A DNA stretch of 64,000 bases, taken from positions 124,001 through 188,000 of the forward strand of contig NZ_JMGA01000018.1 of assembly GCF_000765145.1 (NCBI RefSeq), read 5' to 3'. The position numbers and the translations under genes were made by a program. Under the pieces are notes generated by a model that worked only from the letters and a program-made list of their open reading frames with translations, did not search any database and was not told the DNA's origin. This document shows positions 55,132-64,000 of this stretch, one piece after another; positions within the stretch are counted from its first letter, which is position 1; every line of letters starts with the position of its first letter. The DNA is from Desulfosporosinus sp. HMP52 (GTDB lineage Bacteria > Bacillota > Desulfitobacteriia > Desulfitobacteriales > Desulfitobacteriaceae).

Positions 55132-56488
55132 AGAGACTGCTCGTGGAATGGCTGTCAATCTGCTGACACGTGTCGAAGTAGAGGGCGCCTATGCTAATCT
55201 TCTTTTGCAAAAAAACATCTCCAGGTTGACAGATTCTAGAGATCGACAATTTGTAACGCTTCTGGTAAATGGTGTGCTAAAACATAGATTAACCCTAGAT
55301 TACGCTCTAAGAAAGCATTTGAGCAAACCAATGTCGTCACTTCCTCACGAAGTCAGGGCAATTTTACGAATTGGGGCTTTCCAAATTCTTTATATGGATA
55401 AAGTGCCCCCAGCGGCAGCAATTAATGAAAGTGTTGAATTAGCCAAAAACTATCCTAAATTTCCTGGGTTAGTAAATGTGGTCTTACGTAAAGTTATGGA
55501 AAAAGGGTGGGATATTCCTTGGCCGGATCTGAAACGTGAACCGGCTCGTTATCTCTCAGTACGCTATTCACATCCCGAATGGTTGATTCAACGTTGGCTG
55601 AAACGCTGGGGAGCTGAGGAAACTGAAGCTTTATGCAAAGTTAATAATGAGCCAGCTCAAACTTGGATTCGAACAAATACCTTGAAAATTTCACGAGAGG
55701 CCTTGAAAGAGCGTTTAATTAGTGAGGGAATTAGCGTGGAATTAGGGCTCTTAGTGCCTGAGAGCTTAAAGATTCAAGATTTTGGTGCTTTAGAACAATT
55801 GGCAAGCTTTCAGGAGGGGCTGTTTACCGTTCAAGATGAAAGCTCCCAGTTGGTTGCCCATGTGGTTGATCCGAAACCGGGACAGTCTGTATTAGATACT
55901 TGTAGTGCTCCGGGTGGAAAATCTACTCACCTGGCCCAGCTAATGCAAAACAAAGGTGAGATCCAAGCCTTTGATATCCATAATCACAAATTAGAACTTA
56001 TTGGGCAGTTAGCGACGAAACTGGGTATAACAATTATTCAGCCTCAGTTCGGCGATGCCCGAGATTTGCCTGGGATAAGGTTGGAATCTCAAGATCGTGT
56101 TCTTGTTGACGTTCCCTGTTCCGGATTGGGAGTTCTTCGACGCAGAGCAGATCTGCGCTGGCAAAAAGAAGAACAAGGCCTTCAGGAGTTACCTTCATTG
56201 CAATTTGCAATTTTAGAACGGGCTGCATCTTGTGTCAAAGAAGGTGGAACTCTCGTTTATTCAACTTGTACAATCGAGCCTGAGGAAAACTTCGAACTTG
56301 TTAAGAAGTTTCGGACCGCCCATCCGGAGTTTGAACCGGTTAATCTGGTTGAAGATCTCCCCTTTAGACTTGAGGAGAAGCGAGATATTCAACAAGCAAG
56401 TAAAGGGATGTTACAGCTTATGCCTCATCGTCATGGAACTGATGGATTCTTTTTAGCAAAATTTCGGCGAACTAATCCGCAAGAATAA
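55124..56488 (+). CDS. rsmB: 16S rRNA m5C967 methyltransferase
   Basis: SAM-dependent RNA cytosine-C5 methyltransferase. The N-terminal NusB-like domain (residues 1-140) is followed by the catalytic domain with LDTCSAPGGKSTHLAQL (SAM site), VDVPCSGLGVLRRRADLRW and YSTCTIEPEEN, which contain the two catalytic cysteines. ATG 55124 is used; GTG 55121 is one codon upstream. It overlaps yugP by 8 bases. Length 454 residues. Confidence 0.95.
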   Translation: MIKETARGMAVNLLTRVEVEGAYANLLLQKNISRLTDSRDRQFVTLLVNGVLKHRLTLDYALRKHLSKPMSSLPHEVRAILRIGAFQILYMDKVPPAAAINESVELAKNYPKFPGLVNVVLRKVMEKGWDIPWPDLKREPARYLSVRYSHPEWLIQRWLKRWGAEETEALCKVNNEPAQTWIRTNTLKISREALKERLISEGISVELGLLVPESLKIQDFGALEQLASFQEGLFTVQDESSQLVAHVVDPKPGQSVLDTCSAPGGKSTHLAQLMQNKGEIQAFDIHNHKLELIGQLATKLGITIIQPQFGDARDLPGIRLESQDRVLVDVPCSGLGVLRRRADLRWQKEEQGLQELPSLQFAILERAASCVKEGGTLVYSTCTIEPEENFELVKKFRTAHPEFEPVNLVEDLPFRLEEKRDIQQASKGMLQLMPHRHGTDGFFLAKFRRTNPQE

Positions 56489-56545
56489 AACAATTTTATT
56501 AATCAGGAAGTTTAACTGGAATGAATTGGGTGAATAATAACTATT

Positions 56546-57610
56546 ATGGAAAGAATTGAGTTGCGGGGTTGTTTAGAAGATGAACTGATTGAGATCTGTC
56601 AGAAAATAGGGTTAAAAAGATTTCGGGCAATCCAATTGTTTCAATGGGTGCAACAGAAAGCTGTGCGTTCCTGGGATGATATAAAAAACATAAGTAAAAG
56701 TGACCTGGAAACATTAAGCAATCACTTACATTTTTCTGTCTTAAATAAGGTTCGTGAGCAACGCTCTAAGGACGGTACACGAAAATATTTGTTTCGTCTT
56801 GAAGATGGTGAGACGATTGAGTGTGTCTTGATGGATTATGCCAGGTTAAAAGCTCGGGATAGACATACGATTTGTGTGTCAACTCAAGTTGGATGTCCTG
56901 TGGGGTGTGCGTTTTGTGCTACAGGCTTAGAAGGCTTTAGGCGCAACTTGAGTGCTGCCGAAATTGTAAGTCAAGTATTAGATATTTCTCAAGATATTCG
57001 GCAAGAGGATCCTGATTTTCAAGTAACGAATATCGTATTTATGGGAATGGGAGAACCCATGCTCAATTACGATCAGGTTCTTAAATCAATCCGGGTTTTG
57101 AATCAAGCTCAGGGGTTGAATATTGGTATGAGGAGGATGACAATTTCTACGTCTGGAGTTGTACCAAAAATTATTCAGTTAGCTAAGGATAATTCTCAAG
57201 TGGGTCTTGCAGTATCCCTTCATGCAGCAGACGATAGCACGCGAGATAAATTAATTCCTATGAATCGCCGCTATCCTTTGAGTGAACTAATGGAAGCATG
57301 TCGGGAGTATAGCAGAATAACTCATCGCCGGATTACCTTTGAAGTTGCTTTGACTGCTGATAATTCGAAGCCAGCTGAAGCTGAGGCTCTTGCTCGATTA
57401 TTAAAGGGTCAGTTAGGACATGTTAATCTGATTCCGGTCAATCCAGTAGTTGGAACTGGTATGGAGCGTCCTAGTCAAGAGAAAATTGTGAAGTTTGCCC
57501 AGGTGTTAGAAGATGCAGGGATTTCTGTTTCTTCCCGTGAAGAACGGGGTACAGATATTGATGCAGCTTGCGGTCAACTTCGCCGACAGTGGGAGGGTAA
57601 GTTAGTATGA
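56546..57610 (+). CDS. rlmN: Dual-specificity RNA methyltransferase RlmN (radical SAM)
   Basis: Makes C2-methyladenosine in 23S rRNA and some tRNAs. The radical SAM cluster is CPVGCAFCATG (C-x3-C-x2-C) in VGCPVGCAFCATGLEGF. NIVFMGMGEPMLNYD, AVSLHAADD and a late catalytic Cys in DIDAACGQLR are present. Length 354 residues. Its stop overlaps the first FHA gene by 4 bases, linking translation genes to the Ser/Thr kinase cluster. Confidence 0.96.
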   Translation: MERIELRGCLEDELIEICQKIGLKRFRAIQLFQWVQQKAVRSWDDIKNISKSDLETLSNHLHFSVLNKVREQRSKDGTRKYLFRLEDGETIECVLMDYARLKARDRHTICVSTQVGCPVGCAFCATGLEGFRRNLSAAEIVSQVLDISQDIRQEDPDFQVTNIVFMGMGEPMLNYDQVLKSIRVLNQAQGLNIGMRRMTISTSGVVPKIIQLAKDNSQVGLAVSLHAADDSTRDKLIPMNRRYPLSELMEACREYSRITHRRITFEVALTADNSKPAEAEALARLLKGQLGHVNLIPVNPVVGTGMERPSQEKIVKFAQVLEDAGISVSSREERGTDIDAACGQLRRQWEGKLV

Positions 57611-58425
57611 GCCTATTGGCCCGATTTGAAGGGATGGCCGAGTTTCTCTTTACTGAAGCATTTAAAAAAAGTGCCTCCCGCCTTCAACCAGTGGAAATCG
57701 CCAAGGAACTTGTGAAGGCAATGCTTAAAAATAAGCAGGTAAGCATCTCTCAAGTATATGTACCCAACATTTATCGGGTATACCTCCATTCCAAGGATTG
57801 GGGGCCAATAGCAAGTTTTGGAGATGCTTTTCTCATTGAGTTATCAAAATACTTGTTTGCAGAGGCAGAACGTAATGGTTATACATTCCTAACTAAGCCT
57901 GCTATCGAGTTGCATTCTGATGAGACTGTTAGTCCCCGGCAAATGGCTATTGAAGTCGACTTTGATGACTCAATTGTCGTTGACTGGGGAGAGGATGATC
58001 AGGAGACAGCAAAAGATAACGAACAACTTCAACTTAATCAATCGAATTGGCGAGAAAGCACGACAATCTTTAGAGATAGTGTCAAGAATAACTTGTCAGT
58101 CGAGGGAATAGCCGGCAGGAATTCAAATTACTATATAGAAATTATAGAAGGGCCGGATATGGGGCAGAAGTTTTCACTTCAGGATGAAGAAGCTATTGTT
58201 GGTCGTCATAGCCAATGTAATTTGGTGCTTCATGATCCTGAAATTTCCAGAAGACACCTAAAGATTGCCCCGGGAGGAGATAACGGTTGGTGGCTTGATG
58301 ACTTAGGAAGTACGAATGGAACCTTTGTCAATGGTCAACGAATCACCCATCATACAACCGCTCCCGGAGATCGTATAACCATCGGACAAAGTACATTGGT
58401 TATACAAAGATCCCCTCTGCCGTGA
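57607..58425 (+). CDS. FhaA-like protein: DUF3662 plus FHA domain
   Basis: 272 residues. The N-terminal DUF3662 domain (residues 1-115, LLARFEGMAEFLFTEAFKK and QPVEIAKELVKAMLKNKQ) is followed by an acidic linker and a C-terminal FHA domain (residues 175-270) with VGRHSQCNLVLHDPEISRRH and DLGSTNGTFVNGQ, the phosphothreonine-binding signature. This is the architecture of actinobacterial FhaA, which binds phosphorylated cell-wall regulators. It is presumably a substrate reader for the kinase at 62351. Cytoplasmic, no membrane segment. Confidence 0.9.
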   Translation: MSLLARFEGMAEFLFTEAFKKSASRLQPVEIAKELVKAMLKNKQVSISQVYVPNIYRVYLHSKDWGPIASFGDAFLIELSKYLFAEAERNGYTFLTKPAIELHSDETVSPRQMAIEVDFDDSIVVDWGEDDQETAKDNEQLQLNQSNWRESTTIFRDSVKNNLSVEGIAGRNSNYYIEIIEGPDMGQKFSLQDEEAIVGRHSQCNLVLHDPEISRRHLKIAPGGDNGWWLDDLGSTNGTFVNGQRITHHTTAPGDRITIGQSTLVIQRSPLP

Positions 58426-58477
58426 TGTTATAGAGAATTAGTGGTGTTCAACCTCTATTTTCGACTGGGAGGCTTGT

Positions 58478-58927
58478 ATGCAATTTGTTTTAGTGATAGG
58501 ACGGCTTGCTTTTGTTGCCCTTATCTACCTTTTTATATTTCGCATTTTTACAGCTCTTTTGGCGGATCTCCAAATGAAGGGAGTTTTTCAACGCTCATCC
58601 AATGAATGTGGGCGTTTAGAGGTTCTTACCGGAGGAGAAACCCTTTCACGAGGGCGCGTCTTTAAAGTGGATGGGAAGGGGCTGCGTGTAGGAAGAGGCA
58701 AGCACAACGATATTGTTTTGCCGGATCATTTTGCATCCATTGATCACGCTGTTTTTCGGTTGCAAAAAGGACAAACCATATTGGAAGACTTGGGAAGTAC
58801 GAATGGAACCTGGGTTAATGGAGAGCAAATCCATTCTCCGGTTCAAATGGTAGCTGGAGACTATGTGAAAATTGGAAGCATTACCTTCCAATACTCGAGG
58901 TGGCAAAATGAGAGTTCTAAGCTTTAG
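58478..58927 (+). CDS. FhaB-like membrane-anchored FHA protein
   Basis: 149 residues: one N-terminal transmembrane helix (LAFVALIYLFIFRIFTALL), a short linker and an FHA domain with VGRGKHNDIVLPDHFASIDH and LEDLGSTNGTWVNGEQ. In Mycobacterium the comparable FhaB/FipA is a kinase substrate in division control; the same role here is inferred from gene order. ATG follows GGGAGG. It overlaps the phosphatase gene by 20 bases. Confidence 0.88.
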   Translation: MQFVLVIGRLAFVALIYLFIFRIFTALLADLQMKGVFQRSSNECGRLEVLTGGETLSRGRVFKVDGKGLRVGRGKHNDIVLPDHFASIDHAVFRLQKGQTILEDLGSTNGTWVNGEQIHSPVQMVAGDYVKIGSITFQYSRWQNESSKL

Positions 58928-59627
58928 TGAAAAAGGTTGTATTCGAAAAAATAATGAGGATTCTTTTTTGGTGTTATCGGCGGAAGGTCTTTATGCTGTT
59001 GCTGATGGTATGGGAGGACACCGAGCAGGCGAAGTGGCTTCATCCGTAGCCTTGCATGAGCTGGAGATGTGGATCCCCCGTTTGGAGGGTCTGGAAGAGC
59101 TGGCCTTGGAAAACGGATTAACTGAAGCCTTTGTTCAAGCAAATCGGGTTGTACATGAATCGTCATTGACTGAACCGGATAATGCCGGGATGGGGACAAC
59201 ATTGACGGTATTGTTGATCAGAAATGAGAAAGTGGTTATTGCCCATGTCGGTGATAGTCGAGCGTATCTATGGCGAAATGAGATGCTAACACCTTTAACT
59301 ATGGATCATTCCTTAGTTGGGGAACTTGTTAGATTAGGCCAGATCTCCCTCGATGAAGCTAAAAAACACCCTCAACGCAATGTTTTAATGCGTGCAGTTG
59401 GAGCAGATCCCACCATTGAAGTAGATTGCAGGAGCATTGGTTTGCAATCGAAAGATGTATTCCTCCTATGCACAGATGGCTTTTCAAATATGATCAGCGA
59501 CCAGGAACTAACGGAAGAATTTCTTGAACCCAGCTCCTGGGAAGAACGGTTTGAAAAATTAAGAAATCTGACGCTGGAAAGAGGAGCCCCGGATAATTTT
59601 ACAGCCTTGTGCTGTATTATGGAGTAA
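58908..59627 (+). CDS. prpC: PP2C-type Ser/Thr protein phosphatase
   Basis: Metal-dependent phosphatase that reverses PrkC phosphorylation. ATG 58908 follows CGAGGTGG and gives 239 residues; the frame is open back to 58872 inside the FHA gene. Motifs: GCIRKNNEDSFLV, ADGMGGHRAGEVAS (metal Asp), GMGTTLTVLLI, HVGDSRAYLW, LLCTDGFSNM and APDNFTALC. It corresponds to Bacillus prpC and Mycobacterium pstP. No membrane segment. Confidence 0.94.
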   Translation: MRVLSFSEKGCIRKNNEDSFLVLSAEGLYAVADGMGGHRAGEVASSVALHELEMWIPRLEGLEELALENGLTEAFVQANRVVHESSLTEPDNAGMGTTLTVLLIRNEKVVIAHVGDSRAYLWRNEMLTPLTMDHSLVGELVRLGQISLDEAKKHPQRNVLMRAVGADPTIEVDCRSIGLQSKDVFLLCTDGFSNMISDQELTEEFLEPSSWEERFEKLRNLTLERGAPDNFTALCCIME

Positions 59628-59631
59628 TACT

Positions 59632-60915
59632 ATGATTCTGCGTTTAATCTTACGAGTATTAATTTTAGGAATGATGTGGATAGGACTGGGTTTGCTGAAT
59701 TTAGATGCTGATTCAAGCAGGCTTCTTTGGCAAGCATTAATTTTTACGGGGATTGTTCTTATTGGCAGCATCCTGGAGCACCTTTTCCATTTTCAAGGAG
59801 ATCCCTATATTCTTCCTGTAGTCCAGGCTATTATGGCAATTGGGTTGGTTTTTGTCGTGAGAATTAATCCGGATGTAGCTTTACATCAGTTTTGGTGGGC
59901 TAATATCGGTCAGTTAATTTTTTATGTTGTGTTATGGTCAATTAGAGATTATCGCTATTTTGGCAGGTTTAGATATATATGGGGACTCTTAGCGGTGGGC
60001 CTATTGTTAGTTACCCTTTTATTTGGCTCGGAGCAAGGTGGTGCAACAAGCTCATTTAAGATCGCAGGAATTGGACTTCAGCCCGAAGAGTTTGTTAAGC
60101 TGGTCTTGCTTTTATTTATGGCTTCATATTTAGAAGAAAATGAAGAATTACTTCGAGTTGGGACAGTTCAATGGGGAAAAATTTCCTTGCCTGATTGGCG
60201 AACTTTAAGACCGTTTATGATTATGGTTGCTTTTGTCCTGGGGATTCTGGCTGCCCAGAAAAGCCTAGGAACAGCCTTAGTGTTTTATATGCTTTTTGTC
60301 CTCATGCTTTATGTTGTAACAGAACGGAAGTTGTATTTAGGAATTTCGTTGCCTATTTTTCTGTTAACGGGCACTGTTGGATATATGCTTTTTAGACATG
60401 TTCGGGTTAGAGTATCCGTGTGGTTGAACCCCTGGCAAGATCCCAACGGCATGGGGTACCAAATAGCCCAATCCTTGTTTGCTATTGGTGGTGGGAAAGT
60501 TTTAGGCACGGGTTTGGGGAATGGGATTGGTGCCTCGACGGTGCCTGTAGCAGTAAGCGATTTTATCTTTTCTGTCATTGCCGAAGAGCTGGGATTTGCC
60601 GGAGCAATGGCTGTACTAGTGCTTTTTCTGATTGTAGTTATGAGAGCCTTCTCCATAAGTCTTAAGGCTAAAGATCGTTTTGGGCAAATTTTGGCTGCTG
60701 GGATTGGAATTCTTCTCGGTACCGAAACCCTAATAATTCTTGCTGGGGTCACAAAGTTGCTTCCTTTGACGGGAATTCCTCTTCCTTGGGTGAGCTATGG
60801 CGGTAGTTCCCTGATAGTCCATTTTATTTTATTGGGGGTTTTACTGAATATTTCAAACGCAACTGCGGTTAGTTCACACAGCAGCAAGAATCGCGGAAGG
60901 GAGTATGCAACATAA
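59632..60915 (+). CDS. FtsW/RodA/SpoVE-family (SEDS) glycosyltransferase
   Basis: Polytopic membrane protein (427 residues, about ten helices) that polymerises lipid II in concert with a class B PBP. The family signature VWLNPWQDPNGMGYQIAQSL near residue 263 and LPLTGIPLPWVSYGGSSLI near residue 380 are visible. The start ATG is 4 bases after the prpC stop, and the stop overlaps the PBP gene by 1 base, so the SEDS-PBP pair is co-expressed. Gene order suggests RodA rather than FtsW; sequence alone does not settle it. Confidence 0.9.
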   Translation: MILRLILRVLILGMMWIGLGLLNLDADSSRLLWQALIFTGIVLIGSILEHLFHFQGDPYILPVVQAIMAIGLVFVVRINPDVALHQFWWANIGQLIFYVVLWSIRDYRYFGRFRYIWGLLAVGLLLVTLLFGSEQGGATSSFKIAGIGLQPEEFVKLVLLLFMASYLEENEELLRVGTVQWGKISLPDWRTLRPFMIMVAFVLGILAAQKSLGTALVFYMLFVLMLYVVTERKLYLGISLPIFLLTGTVGYMLFRHVRVRVSVWLNPWQDPNGMGYQIAQSLFAIGGGKVLGTGLGNGIGASTVPVAVSDFIFSVIAEELGFAGAMAVLVLFLIVVMRAFSISLKAKDRFGQILAAGIGILLGTETLIILAGVTKLLPLTGIPLPWVSYGGSSLIVHFILLGVLLNISNATAVSSHSSKNRGREYAT

Positions 60916-62354
60916 TGCGAGGAGTACGTCAAGTAGCATTAGGCATGGCCTTTAGTTTTTTTGTTTTAAGTCTTGGGTTAGTCTATTGGCAGGTTGTTCA
61001 GGCAGATACGTTACTTCAGAATTCCGCCAATCGAAGATTGATTCTTATGGAAAGCCGTGTGACAAGGGGAGGAATTTTTGATCGCAACGGCGAAATAATA
61101 GCCCAAACTCAAACGGTAGAAGGAAAAAAGGTTAGAACTTACCCTAAAGGTGAAATGTTTGAACCAGTCCTGGGTTATTCATCGGTAAAGCTCGGGGCAG
61201 CGGGACTGGAGGGAAGTCTGGCTGACTGGTTATTAGGAATTAAGAATGCAACTCCCACCCAAGCAGTTCAGCAACTTTTTGCTTTGCCTCGGCAAGGGAA
61301 TGATGTGGTTCTTACTTTAGATTCACGTTTGCAGAGTATAGCCTATAATGCCCTTAAAGGAAAAATGGGAACTGCGGTAGCTATCGATCCTCGAACAGGA
61401 GAAGTATTGGCCATGGTAAGCCAACCAAGCTTTAACCCTACTAACCTTGATCAAAAATGGAGTGAATTAATTAGCCAAGAGGAAAAGAGGTCTCTGGCTG
61501 AAAAGCAAAGACCCTTAGAGCATCGATATTTTTCTCTCTTTCCACCAGGATCGACTATGAAGGTTGTTACCTCTGCAGCTTTATTTCGGAGTGGAGTGAA
61601 TACAACCGATTTATATCAATGTCAGGGATCAACAATTATTAATGGACAAGTGATTCCCGAGCAAAATGATAAAGCCCATGGCTGGGTCAATTATAATATG
61701 GCTTTGGCTGAATCCTGCAATACGTATTTTGCGACCTTTGGAGTTCAGGCGGGAGATAAAACTTTCCTTTCCGTTGTCAAAGGTTTTGGATTTGGTCAGA
61801 AGATTCCTTTCGAACTAAACGTACCTCGGAGTTCAATTACGAAGGAGTCTATGAATCCAACAGCTTTAAATACAAACCTGTTGGCGGCCAGTACCTTTGG
61901 ACAAGGTGAGGTTTTAGTAAGTCCTTTTCATATGGCCCTAATGACAGCGGGAATTGCCAACCACGGTGTGATTATGACACCGCATATTGTTGAGAGAGTT
62001 CTAGACTCATCGCAAGATGTATTATTTGAACAAAAGCCGGAGCCCTGGCTGACTGCCCTTTCTAAAGAGGAGGCAGATAAGATTACCAGTGCTATGGTCA
62101 CTGCAGTAACAGACGGAACGGCGGCGCCAGGGGCCTTGCCTAATGTTCAGGTTGCAGGAAAGACAGGCTCTGCTGAACCTGGTGGGGATGTATTGACACA
62201 TGCTTGGTATATTTCCTTTGCTCCGGCTGAAGATCCTCAGATTGCAGTAGCTGTAATCGTGGAAAATGGAGGAACCGGGGGCGGGAATGCCGCTCCTATT
62301 GCACGACAGATTATTCAGGAAGCACTGAATCAGAAAGTAGGTGACAAAAAATGA
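60915..62354 (+). CDS. Class B penicillin-binding protein (transpeptidase)
   Basis: 479 residues: N-terminal membrane helix (MAFSFFVLSLGLVYWQVV), a short dimerisation domain (VTRGGIFDRNGEIIAQT), and the transpeptidase with S213-x2-K216 in FPPGSTMKVVTSAALF, S-x-N in LAESCNTYFATFG, and K-T-G in VAGKTGSAEPGG. It is of the PbpA type paired with a SEDS protein for peptidoglycan cross-linking. It ends with ATGA overlap into the kinase gene. Comparable to pbpA in the actinobacterial cluster. Confidence 0.93.
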   Translation: MRGVRQVALGMAFSFFVLSLGLVYWQVVQADTLLQNSANRRLILMESRVTRGGIFDRNGEIIAQTQTVEGKKVRTYPKGEMFEPVLGYSSVKLGAAGLEGSLADWLLGIKNATPTQAVQQLFALPRQGNDVVLTLDSRLQSIAYNALKGKMGTAVAIDPRTGEVLAMVSQPSFNPTNLDQKWSELISQEEKRSLAEKQRPLEHRYFSLFPPGSTMKVVTSAALFRSGVNTTDLYQCQGSTIINGQVIPEQNDKAHGWVNYNMALAESCNTYFATFGVQAGDKTFLSVVKGFGFGQKIPFELNVPRSSITKESMNPTALNTNLLAASTFGQGEVLVSPFHMALMTAGIANHGVIMTPHIVERVLDSSQDVLFEQKPEPWLTALSKEEADKITSAMVTAVTDGTAAPGALPNVQVAGKTGSAEPGGDVLTHAWYISFAPAEDPQIAVAVIVENGGTGGGNAAPIARQIIQEALNQKVGDKK

Positions 62355-64000
62355 GTAAAATCTTCGGAGGACGATACGAGGTTTTAGAGAGAATTGGAGC
62401 CGGAGGAATGGCGATTGTTTACAAGGCTAAGGATCTTTTACTTAACCGAGTTGTGACTATCAAGGTTCTCCGAGAGCAGTTTGTAACAGATGAAGACTTT
62501 ATTCGTCGTTTTCGTAGGGAAGCTCAGTCTGCTGCTAGCTTGTCTCACCCCAATATTGTGTCAATTTATGATGTGGGAAAAGACGGAGATACAGAATACA
62601 TTGTCATGGAATTTGTGGAAGGTCGTAATCTTAAAGAAATTATTCGTGAATATGCCCCTCTTTCCACAGAGCAATCTATTAATCTTGCCCGTCAAATAAC
62701 AGGTGCTATTCAAAACGCTCATGAAAATCATATTATTCATCGGGATATTAAGCCCCACAACATATTAGTCACCGCAGACGGACATGCTAAAGTAACAGAT
62801 TTCGGGATTGCTCGAGCAGTATCTTCAGCTACTGTTACGCATACGGGAGATATTGTAGGCTCGGTTCATTATTTGTCACCTGAACAAGCTAAAGGAATTC
62901 AAAGCAATGAACAATCGGACATATACTCTCTGGGTATCGTGCTCTATGAACTTTTAACGGGCAAAGTTCCCTACGACGGTGAAACTCCTATTGCTATAGC
63001 CTTAAAGCATTTACAACAGGAGCCCCTTCCGCCGAGTAAGCTTAACCCTCGGATCACAAAAGACTTTGAAGCGGTCATTATGCGAGCGATTGCCAAGACG
63101 CCAGAAAAAAGGTATTTGTCAGCTAAAGAATTGCTTGAAGATCTAAACCGTATTCAAGCTGGGCAGCCCATTGAGTGGTTTGGACTTTTTCCTGAGGATG
63201 ATCCGGAAGCAACACGGACTCATCAAGGGATGAGCAAGGCTCTGGCGACTTTTGATGTAAAGGATTCTGCAGCGAATAAACCCAACGATAATCCTAATAA
63301 TAAACGTAAGTTTTGGATTATTGGTAGCCTTGTACTTCTCTTTGTTTTAGTTGGCGGAGGGCTTTGGTTAAAAAGCTTCATTGCAGTGGAGTCCACAAAG
63401 GTTCCGGACTTAGCAGGTAAAACCGTTCCCGTTGCCGAGGATTATTTGAAGCAGAGAGAATTAGTTCGTGATCCGGAGATTACCTATGAGTTTAGCGATA
63501 AAGTTGAAAAGGATCGGATTATTTCCCAGGATCCTGAAGCAGAATCCTTAGTTAAGGTTGGCAGGGTTGTAAAACTTACCGTTAGCAAGGGGATTGATAA
63601 AGGAGAATTTCCTGATGTCAAAACAGGAAATATGTCAAAGGAACACGCTTTAAATCTCATTCAAAATGCAGGTTTTACAGGGGAAATAACCTTTGTGCCC
63701 ATACCGGATCCTAATCTGCCAAAGGATGCAGTGATTGATCAAAATCCGGCACCTAAAGCTTCTTGGCCTAGAAATGGTAATATTACTTTAACTATTAGCG
63801 TGGGCCCCCAATGGCAAATTATCAATATGCCTAATGTTATTGGTCGGTCATCTGCTGAAGCGAAAACCATACTTCAGGATCAGAATAAGTTAGTTCTGAA
63901 CATACAGACAGAAGGTTCTAATACCTATCCACTAGATGTTGTGATAAGAACGACTCCTAACCCAGGGGAAAGTATTCAACAGGGTTCGGAGGTAAATGTG
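62351..64000 (+). CDS. prkC: PASTA-domain Ser/Thr protein kinase (3' end outside window)
   Basis: Membrane kinase that senses muropeptides or lipid II and phosphorylates growth, cell-wall and translation proteins. ATG 62351 overlaps the PBP stop (ATGA). Kinase domain residues 8-270: glycine loop ERIGAGGMAIVYKAKD, K in VVTIKVLRE, HRDIKPHNILVT catalytic loop, VTDFGIARA, and SPEQAKG. A charged linker, then a transmembrane helix near residues 320-340 (FWIIGSLVLLFVLVGGGLWL), and extracellular PASTA repeats starting at residues about 345, 415 and 485; the third is incomplete at the window edge. It heads out toward rsgA in Bacillus-type order. Confidence 0.95.
   Translation, partial: MSKIFGGRYEVLERIGAGGMAIVYKAKDLLLNRVVTIKVLREQFVTDEDFIRRFRREAQSAASLSHPNIVSIYDVGKDGDTEYIVMEFVEGRNLKEIIREYAPLSTEQSINLARQITGAIQNAHENHIIHRDIKPHNILVTADGHAKVTDFGIARAVSSATVTHTGDIVGSVHYLSPEQAKGIQSNEQSDIYSLGIVLYELLTGKVPYDGETPIAIALKHLQQEPLPPSKLNPRITKDFEAVIMRAIAKTPEKRYLSAKELLEDLNRIQAGQPIEWFGLFPEDDPEATRTHQGMSKALATFDVKDSAANKPNDNPNNKRKFWIIGSLVLLFVLVGGGLWLKSFIAVESTKVPDLAGKTVPVAEDYLKQRELVRDPEITYEFSDKVEKDRIISQDPEAESLVKVGRVVKLTVSKGIDKGEFPDVKTGNMSKEHALNLIQNAGFTGEITFVPIPDPNLPKDAVIDQNPAPKASWPRNGNITLTISVGPQWQIINMPNVIGRSSAEAKTILQDQNKLVLNIQTEGSNTYPLDVVIRTTPNPGESIQQGSEVNV

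Noticed and set aside
59559-60752. Long minus-strand open frames inside the phosphatase and SEDS genes
   Set aside because: They are antisense to well-conserved genes and have no ribosome sites or recognisable protein features.

Overview
The window looks like chromosomal DNA of an anaerobic, spore-forming, low-to-mid GC Firmicute of the Desulfosporosinus/Desulfitobacterium (Peptococcaceae) type. This is inferred from: Bacillus-like gene order (lspA-rluD-pyrR-pyr operon; rqcH-Ca2+ ATPase-yicC-remA-gmk-rpoZ-coaBC ... priA-def-fmt-rsmB-rlmN-prpC-prkC); Gram-positive Shine-Dalgarno sites with many TTG/GTG starts; a YteA-type sporulation protein; PyrR attenuation; and a Tat-dependent molybdoenzyme respiratory cluster. 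No rRNA, tRNA, CRISPR array, transposase or integrase was seen.

Layout. 1-3128: end of a glycine cleavage operon (gcvH partial, gcvPA, gcvPB). 3336-4851: comB-like and pduL-like single genes. 5085-7692: DUF5665 protein, yteA, lspA, rluD-type synthase. 7735-19281: complete de novo UMP pathway, pyrR-pyrB-pyrC-carA-carB-pyrK-pyrD-pyrF-pyrE, with two PyrR attenuators. A GC-rich, hairpin-rich, gene-free 700-base segment lies between pyrF and pyrE. 19396-33158: accessory respiratory and sensing region. It holds a membrane protein, a soluble chemoreceptor-like protein, ApbE plus a NusG-II protein, a NarX/NarL-type two-component pair, and a six-gene molybdoenzyme operon (catalytic subunit with a pseudo-receiver extension, four-cluster ferredoxin, NrfD, TorD chaperone, poly-ferredoxin, FMN/4Fe-4S membrane protein). 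33241-35683: a phosphodiesterase and a DUF1287 protein.

35844-46599: rqcH (minus), Ca2+ ATPase, dapF, yicC, remA, gmk, rpoZ, coaBC, metK. 47101-50133: PaaK-type ligase with an ACT protein, then uraA on the minus strand behind a third PyrR attenuator. 50472-57610: priA, def, fmt, a yugP-like protease, rsmB, rlmN. 57607-64000: two FHA proteins, a PP2C phosphatase, an FtsW/RodA protein, a class B PBP and a PASTA Ser/Thr kinase (cut by the window edge). That last order is the one known from the actinobacterial fhaA-fhaB-pstP-rodA-pbpA-pknB locus.

How it fits together. PyrR appears to control both synthesis (pyr operon) and uptake (uraA) of pyrimidines. In the respiratory region the kinase/regulator pair lies directly upstream of the molybdoenzyme operon, and ApbE is the expected flavinylating enzyme for the FMN-binding protein of that operon. 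A near-identical 35-37 base element lies upstream of both the chemoreceptor-like gene and the kinase gene. The most unusual items are the pseudo-receiver/Tat/molybdoenzyme reading frame with an apparent internal start, the GC-rich structured island in the pyr operon, the shared upstream element, and a 31-base intergenic repeat found at two distant loci.
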